DNA from: a virus
IMG/VR virus record: IMGVR_UViG_3300017989_000239
Coordinates: 1 to 36,407 of that record
Reading direction: 5' to 3' (one strand)
Length of the DNA stretch: 36,407 nucleotides
The notes below the pieces were generated by a model. It saw only the letters and a program-made list of their open reading frames with translations. It searched no databases and was not told where the DNA came from. Shown here one piece after another: positions 31,372-36,407 of this stretch (the stretch's first letter is position 1; each line of letters opens with the position of its first letter). Both the position numbers and the translations under genes were made by a program.

Positions 31372-31656
31372 ATGGCTAAGAAACTAGTTAAAGCACCTAA
31401 AGCAAAAAAAGATAAAAAGATATTTAAGAAGAAGATGGAAATTGTTATGGGAGAAGCAAAATCCGGAAAACTTAATATCGGAAAAAGCAAAAAGAAGGTT
31501 AAAAGTAGGAAGCAGGCTATAGCTATAGCTTTAAATGAAGCTTCGCAAGCTGCTAAACGCGGCAGTGTGGTAAAACCTAAAAAGAAAAATGCACAAAAAA
31601 AGGGGTTAAAAAAGAAGGAAGGTGTAAAAAAATTAGGGTCAAAAAAGAAGAAGTGA
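31372..31656 (+). CDS. Lysine-rich protein, DUF6496-like
   Basis: A 94-residue protein with about 40% lysine. The centre MEIVMGEAKSGKLNIG and VKSRKQAIAIALNEA matches the small DUF6496-type pattern (MHEFKxGxLxSG ... KQAIAIALSEA) found in phages and bacteria. Its basic flanks suggest nucleic-acid binding, perhaps DNA condensation in the virion. AGGAGC precedes ATG. A hairpin and a convergent gene follow. Confidence 0.65.
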   Translation: MAKKLVKAPKAKKDKKIFKKKMEIVMGEAKSGKLNIGKSKKKVKSRKQAIAIALNEASQAAKRGSVVKPKKKNAQKKGLKKKEGVKKLGSKKKK

Positions 31657-31678
31657 CTCTTTATCACTGTTTGAGTAT

Positions 31679-31693
31679 GTGACGTTTTGTCAC
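31679..31693. terminator. Short bidirectional hairpin
   Basis: GTGAC-GTTTT-GTCAC lies between convergent genes and overlaps the stop codon of ruvC. The arm sequence is shared with the stronger hairpin at 3530-3552. Confidence 0.45.
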
Positions 31694-32172
31694 GACCTTA
31701 AAGCTTTTTTTTTATTCCACAGGCCACAGAGGGCTACTGCTAATGCGTCAGTTGTATCATCCCTTTGTGGTTTTTTAATATTAAATAGCCTTGTTACTAC
31801 AGTAGAAACCTGGTCTTTCGATGCTTTTCCGTAACCGGTTACTTGTTGCTTGATTTCCATTGGAGCGTACTCACGCAGCTCAAATTGTAGTTGGTCAGCG
31901 ATAAGATAAAGAACACCTCGAACATATCCCAGCTTGAGAAACGTTGAGGCATTCTTATATAAAAAAGGAGTCTCTAGGGCGAGTACTGTTATTTTATACT
32001 CTAGAGCTTTCTCATGTATAAATTTATATATGCATCCGATTTTTTCAGTGAGTTTCTTTTTTTTGTGTATATCTAAACAGCCTGATTCAATTAATCGTGT
32101 TTTTTGCTTCGTGTGATCAAGTACGCCATATCCAAGATATCTTGTGCCTGGATCTACTCCCATTATGATCAT
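31690..32172 (-). CDS. ruvC: RuvC-like Holliday junction resolvase
   Basis: A 160-residue protein with all RuvC signatures: GVDPGTRYLGYGVLD (Asp7), VLALETPF (Glu67), ASTFLKLGYVRGVLYL, and a C-terminal RDDTTDALAVAL (Asp139 and Asp142). It retains the acidic catalytic residues and so is probably active, cutting branched DNA before packaging or during recombination. It starts 3 bases after the preceding stop on the minus strand. This contrasts with the RusA-like protein at 22623, whose acidic residues are absent. Confidence 0.9.
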   Translation of the reverse strand: MIIMGVDPGTRYLGYGVLDHTKQKTRLIESGCLDIHKKKKLTEKIGCIYKFIHEKALEYKITVLALETPFLYKNASTFLKLGYVRGVLYLIADQLQFELREYAPMEIKQQVTGYGKASKDQVSTVVTRLFNIKKPQRDDTTDALAVALCGLWNKKKALRS

Positions 32173-32175
32173 TAA

Positions 32176-32739
32176 TTACCTTTTATATAAGCCTCTTAAA
32201 ACAGCAATTGTTCTTATTTTACTTTTAGGCATCAGATCTTTAATTGATCCGAGTGTATTAACTAGTTCATCCAACTCTGCCTGTTCCTCTTTACAAAGAT
32301 GACACCGCAAACGTTTGAATCTTTTCATCATTGCGTTTCTATAAGCTGCAGTATTGATTTTATCGAATAGTTTCTTAAGCGCCAGTGCAAAACTAATAAA
32401 GAAATAGTATTTTACCTCTAGTACTTTTCGGACTTCTAGCGCTTCCTTTTTCATGAACTTAAGTACTGTTAGCATCGATGTATATTTTTCCATTTGTGTT
32501 TCTTTATACTTATCAACAGCATCTTTTATAAGTATATCCATTCGATCGATTAATTGATCTAACCTTTGAATTATATCTTTTATCGTTAGTTTGCTGTCTT
32601 TCTCGAAAAGTTCCTCGATGTCCTCTTTTAATGTTTTTATATGATTATGCGCGTATTCGATATGGTTACTCATATCATTCGGCCTACTCATAGCCATCAT
32701 GCATAATGTTGACATGATGACGGATTTAATAAGTCTCAT
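32176..32739 (-). CDS. Secreted helical protein with CxxC
   Basis: A 187-residue protein. MRLIKSVIMSTLCMMAMSRP is a short signal sequence, followed by an almost wholly helical, charged region (ELFEKDSKLTIKDIIQRLDQ). A hydrophobic patch (YYFFISFALALKKLF) occurs near residue 110 and RCHLCKEEQ near 145. A leftward promoter is visible at 32775-32803. It is co-transcribed with ruvC. No family is recognised. A host-envelope or superinfection role is only a guess. Confidence 0.55.
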   Translation of the reverse strand: MRLIKSVIMSTLCMMAMSRPNDMSNHIEYAHNHIKTLKEDIEELFEKDSKLTIKDIIQRLDQLIDRMDILIKDAVDKYKETQMEKYTSMLTVLKFMKKEALEVRKVLEVKYYFFISFALALKKLFDKINTAAYRNAMMKRFKRLRCHLCKEEQAELDELVNTLGSIKDLMPKSKIRTIAVLRGLYKR

Positions 32740-32774
32740 ACAGTACCCTTTGTGTGTTTAGGATTATAATACAT

Positions 32775-32803
32775 AGTATAATAATAACATAATAGCGGCT
32801 CAA
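32775..32803 (-). promoter_or_regulatory. sigma70-type promoter for the secreted protein-ruvC pair
   Basis: Leftward TTGAGC (32798-32803), a 17-base spacer, TATACT (32775-32780). The first start codon is at 32739. Confidence 0.5.
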
Positions 32804-32828
32804 AAGGAAGTAAATGAGCCGCCAGAGG

Positions 32829-33128
32829 TTACTTTGAGACTAACTTAATAATTGTAACTACAATTGTAGATAGTCCCGAGAGCAGTGCAAGTATAGATTT
32901 TGTTGTCTCGGGTGTACAACAAATCTTAGCATCGTCGTTTTCACTATCTTCTATTGTTGCTTCTAGCTTTGTTACATCTTTCGAAAGCCGGTTTCTATGT
33001 TTCTGAAATTCTTCTCTTATGCATTTCATTCTTCTGGAGAACCGAGACGCTGATCGCATCAGTGGATAAGTGTTAGTCCCGCACAGTGATACTAGTAGTG
33101 AAATCAATAAGATTTTTTGTTTAAACAT
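32829..33128 (-). CDS. Small secreted/membrane protein
   Basis: A 99-residue protein. N-terminal MFKQKILLISLLVSLCGTN is a signal or anchor; the middle is charged (FSRRMKCIREEFQKHRNRLS); the C-terminus has a hydrophobic helix (SILALLSGLSTIVVTIIKLV). GAAGGAGGTCATC gives a very strong ribosome site. The two ends in membrane with a charged middle would be compatible with a lysis or envelope protein, but it does not match a known holin. It is divergent from the scaffold operon. Confidence 0.55.
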   Translation of the reverse strand: MFKQKILLISLLVSLCGTNTYPLMRSASRFSRRMKCIREEFQKHRNRLSKDVTKLEATIEDSENDDAKICCTPETTKSILALLSGLSTIVVTIIKLVSK

Positions 33129-33181
33129 GATGACCTCCTTCCAGTAAGATGGTTAAAGCTTTGCGATTACTTAGATGCCTT

Positions 33182-33201
33182 TCATAATTATGATATCATA
33201 A
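33182..33201. promoter_or_regulatory. Two overlapping palindromes in a divergent intergenic region
   Basis: TCATAATTATGA (33182-33193) and TTATGATATCATAA (33188-33201) overlap by six bases. They lie between a leftward gene and the rightward scaffold operon and may be an operator region. I found no convincing -35/-10 pair. Confidence 0.4.
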
Positions 33202-33232
33202 AGGAAAAAATATATTCCAGTAGGGGAAAGCA

Positions 33233-33721
33233 ATGGATGAGAAACGAGATACAGTTGGGAAAATTAGCCTCGAGTTATTAGAAAAATCTAATGACTTTGA
33301 TCATTCTCCGTCTGATCAGATGCAAGAGCAGCTTACTGATTATGAAAAACATATCAATGAGTGTATTGAGCGCTCTAAAAAAGACTTTGATGGGGATTTT
33401 TATATAGTAGTTTTAACTAAAAAAGAGCGTTTAATGCAGAACGTTATTCGCAACTTTTTTACTGGCCGTCAAAGTTGTCCTACTCCAGAATGGGACCAAA
33501 TAGTATATAAATACAATAGAAAGGCAGGCATACTTGAGTTTTTATGGGTTATACCGGCAAGAGATATCTGTGAGATATTGGTGGCGAATGCTTTAGATTT
33601 GCCAAAAGAACAAAGAGAACTGTTAAAATATGTTTTAGAGTATAGTGATGGCACACTTTTAAGGTTAGCTAAAAAACTTAACGGAGAAGAAGATGCATCT
33701 CCATGCTTAGTGAAAGGATAA
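33233..33721 (+). CDS. Conserved phage protein upstream of scaffold
   Basis: A 162-residue protein. DYEKHINECIERSKKDFDGD, FYIVVLTKKERLMQNVIRNF, CPTPEWDQIVYKYN, LEFLWVIPARDICEILVANA and SDGTLLRLAKKLNGE form a pattern I recognise from uncultured podovirus genomes, always next to capsid-assembly genes. No biochemical function is known to me. GGGGAAAG precedes ATG. Its stop is one base before the scaffold start. Confidence 0.6.
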   Translation: MDEKRDTVGKISLELLEKSNDFDHSPSDQMQEQLTDYEKHINECIERSKKDFDGDFYIVVLTKKERLMQNVIRNFFTGRQSCPTPEWDQIVYKYNRKAGILEFLWVIPARDICEILVANALDLPKEQRELLKYVLEYSDGTLLRLAKKLNGEEDASPCLVKG

Positions 33722-33722
33722 T

Positions 33723-34457
33723 ATGCAAACAGAAGAATTAAACAACACAATACAAGAAGCTACTGAACAAGAAGTAGTCCAAGAACAAGAGCAACCAGAA
33801 GTTCAGGAAGAGGCACAACAAGAGCAACCAGATTATAACGAAGCTAACATGCGAGAAATGCGCCTTCGTAAGGAGCGTGCTGAAAAAGAAAGAGATGAGG
33901 CTTATAGGTTAGTACAACAAATGAAAGAGCAGTACGAAAAGCCACAAGCAAAACCGGAGCCTGAAGATGAGGATTTAAATATCGGCGCCGATGACTTTGT
34001 AGAGGGAAAACATCTAGGTAAAGTTGCAAAGAAGATTAAAAAACTTGAGCAACAACTTAAAAATTATCAACAAGTTACTACATCAGCAACAGTTGAGACA
34101 CGCTTAAAGCAAAAATATAATGATTTTGATTCTGTTGTAAGTAAAGAGAATGTTGAGGCTTTGGTGAGGGATTATCCTGAAATAGGTGATACATTGCGAG
34201 CAAATAGCGATCTGTATTCTCAAGCTGTTTCTGCATATACCATGATTAAGCAGTTAGGCATTTATAGAGAAGATAAATATGAAGCGGATAGAGCTCGAGC
34301 TCAAAAAAATGCTGCTAAACCTCGACCATTAGCAAGTGTTTCTCCACAACAAGGTGAAGGACCTCTACAAAGAGCAAACGCATTTGCAAACGGATTAACA
34401 GATGAGCTTAAAGCACAACTTCTTAAAGAAATGAATGATGCAAGATCTAGAAATTAG
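33723..34457 (+). CDS. Scaffolding-like protein
   Basis: A 244-residue protein. The N-terminus is highly acidic and Q/E-rich (QEVVQEQEQPEVQEEAQQEQ), then coiled-coil helices (MRLRKERAEKERDEAYRLVQ; KVAKKIKKLEQQLKNYQQ), and a C-terminal basic helix. Composition, length and the place between portal and capsid genes fit an internal scaffold that directs procapsid assembly and leaves before packaging. AAAGGA precedes ATG. Confidence 0.7.
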   Translation: MQTEELNNTIQEATEQEVVQEQEQPEVQEEAQQEQPDYNEANMREMRLRKERAEKERDEAYRLVQQMKEQYEKPQAKPEPEDEDLNIGADDFVEGKHLGKVAKKIKKLEQQLKNYQQVTTSATVETRLKQKYNDFDSVVSKENVEALVRDYPEIGDTLRANSDLYSQAVSAYTMIKQLGIYREDKYEADRARAQKNAAKPRPLASVSPQQGEGPLQRANAFANGLTDELKAQLLKEMNDARSRN

Positions 34458-34463
34458 ATTCGG

Positions 34464-34922
34464 ATGTATAAAATTGGCGACCGTATAGGTCATATGACTG
34501 TAATTGGAAGTGGCCCAGATCAAGTGCATATTGTTAAGACCGGACCTCGTCGTGGAAGAGTTATAAGGAAGCCCCGTGTGCGCGTTAAGTGTATATGCGG
34601 CGCTGAAAGAGTTAAAGTGGTCAGTGAACTACGTAGAGGAAAAGGAACAAAATGTATAACATGCAGCAATAATATTACCAAACTAGTTGCAGCTCCAAAA
34701 AGGATTGTATACAAATTAAAAAATGTATATGATTCATGGAAAGTTTTATATAAATACAAACTTATAAAATCCGGAAAAAAGACTAATAAGAGAATATTGA
34801 CGTGCTTATGTGAATGTAGATGTGGGAAAAGAAAGTACGTACGATGTTCTCAATTGAGATCAGGTAGATCTAAAAGGTGTCGCGCATGTCATTTAAAGTA
34901 TCTTCACAGCCTTAAGGCTTGA
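34464..34922 (+). CDS. Tandem zinc-ribbon protein between scaffold and capsid
   Basis: A 152-residue basic protein. The start MYKIGDRIGHMTVIGSG resembles N-termini of HNH/AP2-type homing endonucleases. Two matching ribbons follow: CxC at 43-45 with CxxC at 64-67, and CxC at 118-120 with CxxC at 139-142, each with 21 residues between first cysteines. No HNH, GIY-YIG or LAGLIDADG nuclease motif is visible. It may be a DNA-binding remnant or regulator of a homing system. The ribosome site is weak. It is followed by the triple hairpin array. Confidence 0.6.
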   Translation: MYKIGDRIGHMTVIGSGPDQVHIVKTGPRRGRVIRKPRVRVKCICGAERVKVVSELRRGKGTKCITCSNNITKLVAAPKRIVYKLKNVYDSWKVLYKYKLIKSGKKTNKRILTCLCECRCGKRKYVRCSQLRSGRSKRCRACHLKYLHSLKA

Positions 34923-34948
34923 ACTAAAAAATTGGATTATGTACTATA

Positions 34949-34986
34949 GGGTTGGCTGGACGGGATTCGCCAACCCACTTTTTTAT
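34949..34986 (+). terminator. Rho-independent terminator-like hairpin before the capsid gene
   Basis: GGGTTGGC (34949-34956) and GCCAACCC (34969-34976) form a perfect 8-bp stem with a 12-base loop, followed by ACTTTTTTAT. If active, it would reduce transcription into the capsid gene unless a promoter or antitermination acts. It is also the first unit of the hairpin array. Confidence 0.65.
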
Positions 34987-35039
34987 ATCTGAGCTGGACC
35001 GGGACATCGCTCATCCCACGGGCAGGAAGGGAATCGCCC
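34949..35039 (+). ncRNA. Tandem array of three hairpins with a conserved loop
   Basis: Three successive stems enclose related loops. Unit 1 is GGGTTGGC/GCCAACCC with loop TGGACGGGATTC. Unit 2 is TGAGC/GCTCA (34990-34994, 35009-35013) with loop TGGACCGGGACATC. Unit 3 is GGGC/GCCC (35020-35023, 35036-35039) with loop AGGAAGGGAATC. The loops share GGA, GGGA and a final TC while the stems differ but still pair, which suggests selection on structure. It lies 43 bases before the capsid start and so is probably in its leader. Function is inferred as regulatory or as a protein-binding RNA. Confidence 0.55.
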
Positions 35040-35081
35040 ACCCACATGTTGTAATATTATAAGTTTAGGTTAGGAGAAACT

Positions 35082-35369
35082 ATGCCTATAACCACTACAG
35101 CTGTATTGCCTGCTCCAGTCCAGCAGTCTTTCAGCTATAAACTTCTCTCCGTACCAGTTCCATCAATGATCCATAAAATACCTGCAATGAAAAAAAGAAT
35201 GCCTTCTAAAGGTGGAACAACGCTACGTATGAGAAGATATAATCCTCTTAATACAGCAATGGTACCGCTTGGAAATACAGGAGTTACACCTCCATCGCAG
35301 CAACTTACCGCGGTCGACATAGATGCAAGAATTGATTTTTACGGTAATTTAGGTGCCGTAATAGTTTAA
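35082..35369 (+). CDS. Major capsid protein, exon 1 (N4-gp56-type)
   Basis: The open frame gives 95 codons, but the last few are intron. The true protein part (at least 88 residues) contains PVQQSFSYKLLSVPVPSMIH, TTLRMRRYNPLNTAMVPLGN and GVTPPSQQLTAVDIDARIDF, typical of the N-terminus of N4-gp56-type capsid proteins. TAGGAGAAACT precedes ATG. The exon probably ends at GGT (35345), where a 7-bp P1 helix with a terminal U-G pair can form. A later end near 35355 is possible. It continues in exon 2 at about 36185. Confidence 0.8.
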   Translation: MPITTTAVLPAPVQQSFSYKLLSVPVPSMIHKIPAMKKRMPSKGGTTLRMRRYNPLNTAMVPLGNTGVTPPSQQLTAVDIDARIDFYGNLGAVIV

Positions 35370-36184
35370 CTGATTTGACCTACGTTCAGTTGAACGAGCA
35401 GGTTGTAAAATTGATCTTTGAAATTTCTTGATTTTGGCAGTGTTAGCCTGCTTTAAATCGAGCTATATGCTGGAAACCCCTAAAGCCTTTCTGTACGTAC
35501 AGAGCATTCGATGATATAATAAATAAAACAATATTAATCTGTCGTGAAAATCAGAAGGATGAAACAATGGGCAATCAGCAGGAAAGACTTGAAATTGATT
35601 TAGCATGGCTTACAGGTCTCATAGAAGGTGAAGGTTGGATAAGTCTTATTTGCTATAAATCTAATCAAAAAAACGGTAAGTATACTAGAGCATTGAAAGG
35701 CAATATTGGAGTTGTTAATTGTGATATTGTTATTATGGATAAGATAAAATCTATTTTAGATAATTTAGATATAAAATATCGATACAATTTTAGAAAAGCA
35801 GCAATTGGAAGTGATGGCATATCTAGGAAAGCAAAAGTAGAAATATCAGTTGAAAATCAAGCATCGTTAAGAAAACTAGCAAATACGATATATCCATATA
35901 TGATAGGCGAAAAGAGACATCGCGTTACAAAGATATTGGAATTTCTAGATATAAGGGCTTCGAAGCCACGTTCTGGAAAAGCATCAAAGTATGGAAAAGA
36001 AGAATTCATCCTTTATAGAGAAATGTATGGCTTTAAAGGTAAATCAAGGTCAAGAATCCTCAACGACTATACGCTCGACAAAATTATAAAAGATTTTGAA
36101 GATATAGTCTGATCTCATATGAGAGTATGAGAGGGAGGAATAACAAGACTCCCCGCCAAATAGAAAATATTTGGTCATAAAAAG
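35346..36184 (+). ncRNA. Group I intron in the capsid gene
   Basis: Exonic TTACGGT pairs with GCCGTAA (P1, U-G at the splice point). A P2-like stem follows (ACCT...AGGT enclosing GTTCA/TGAAC). The core element TGCTGGAAACCCCTAAAGCC is at about 35468-35487, with an R-like CAGAGC near 35500. The S-like GAAGATATAGTCTG (36098-36111) gives P7 pairing CAGA/TCTG. Terminal hairpins are CTCATA/TATGAG, GGGAG/CTCCC and CCAAATA/TATTTGG. G36184 is the best 3' terminal guanosine structurally, but the exact splice sites are not resolved. The endonuclease frame occupies the P8 region. Confidence 0.8.
35567..36112 (+). CDS. LAGLIDADG homing endonuclease (intron-encoded)
   Basis: A 181-residue protein with one clear motif (LAWLTGLIEGEGWISL, residues 13-28), so it probably acts as a dimer or has a degenerate second motif. 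KGNIGVVNCDIVIMDKIKSI and NQASLRKLANTIYPYMIG are typical of the family core. The stop codon region overlaps the intron S element, a common arrangement in which the open frame shares sequence with the ribozyme core. It cuts intronless capsid alleles to spread the intron. AGAAGGA lies 8 bases before ATG. Confidence 0.88.
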   Translation: MGNQQERLEIDLAWLTGLIEGEGWISLICYKSNQKNGKYTRALKGNIGVVNCDIVIMDKIKSILDNLDIKYRYNFRKAAIGSDGISRKAKVEISVENQASLRKLANTIYPYMIGEKRHRVTKILEFLDIRASKPRSGKASKYGKEEFILYREMYGFKGKSRSRILNDYTLDKIIKDFEDIV

Positions 36185-36407
36185 TAACAGAAAATGTACA
36201 TTACAAAATCAAGATCCTGTTTTGAACGAAGCTGCAGCAAGATTAGGTGTGTCGCTAAGACAAACAGAAGACCAACTTACAAGAGATATGTTGGCAGCAA
36301 CTGCTGGTTTCATAAACTGTGTTGGTGGTGTTAATGGTGATAACCCAACAGAAGTCACCAGAACAGATATTGATGAAGTTGTAAGAACTCTTCTTTCTAA
36401 CGATGCA
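36185..36407 (+). CDS. Major capsid protein, exon 2 (3' partial)
   Basis: From 36198 the frame reads TLQNQDPVLNEAAARLGVSL, then RQTEDQLTRDMLAATAGFIN and CVGGVNGDNPTEVTRTDIDE, a continuation of an N4-gp56-type capsid protein, and runs off the end of the window. The first 13 bases are ambiguous: the downstream frame reads NRKC, while a different frame reads VTENV, which is closer to what I expect before TLQNQ. The start given here is the structural 3' splice estimate, not proven. Confidence 0.75.

Noticed and set aside
31353-31667. Leftward 104-codon open frame opposite the lysine-rich gene
   Set aside because: Phenylalanine-rich product is the mirror of lysine codons; the rightward gene matches a known small family pattern.

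Overview
This window is nearly all of a lytic-looking, podovirus-type tailed bacteriophage genome (Caudoviricetes, short-tailed) with low to moderate G+C. The evidence is a P22-type portal, a scaffold-like gene, an N4-gp56-type major capsid protein, small and large terminase subunits, a tail adaptor, a nozzle-like protein, internal virion (ejection) proteins and a large set of tail fibres. I recognise no tRNA, rRNA, CRISPR array, integrase, DNA polymerase, primase, helicase or endolysin. The last gene (capsid) and the first gene (adaptor) are normally near neighbours. The window may therefore be a circular or permuted genome opened between them, with only about 1 kb missing.

Layout. 1-9.65 kb: virion genes (partial adaptor, small virion protein, nozzle-like protein, one inverted fibre-like gene, three internal virion/ejection proteins). 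9.65-19.4 kb: a host-recognition block of about 9.5 kb, opened by a ribbon-helix-helix (RHH) regulator on the minus strand. It holds an 836-aa repeat fibre, a 428-aa fibre, three tandem C1q-like paralogues, a 601-aa fibre with a polyglycine tip, and small accessory proteins. 19.4-20.8 kb: a leftward operon with an ERF single-strand annealing protein and a clear sigma70 promoter. 20.8-21.46 kb: a gene-poor region with palindromes, a long stem-loop and one perfect DnaA box. 21.9-26.7 kb: rightward packaging block with a RusA-like protein lacking its acidic residues, small terminase, two overlapping membrane/secreted proteins, large terminase split by an intein in its P-loop, and a GroES co-chaperonin. 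26.8-28.6 kb: a secreted protein, a strong promoter, a second RHH regulator and early-type unknown genes. 28.8-36.4 kb: portal, small virion-associated genes, a leftward RuvC and secreted-protein group, scaffold, a tandem zinc-ribbon protein, a triple RNA hairpin array, and the capsid gene interrupted by a group I intron that encodes a LAGLIDADG endonuclease.

How it fits together. Replication appears to depend on the host, with phage recombination functions (ERF, RuvC, RusA-like) added. Capsid assembly may use the phage GroES with host GroEL. Two independent LAGLIDADG elements sit in the large terminase and the capsid genes. Four leftward genes encode small proteins with N-terminal signal sequences and could act on the host envelope. 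Host identity cannot be fixed from the sequence. The style of these secreted proteins and the repeat fibres makes me think of bacteria such as Dependentiae (TM6), but this is only a hunch.
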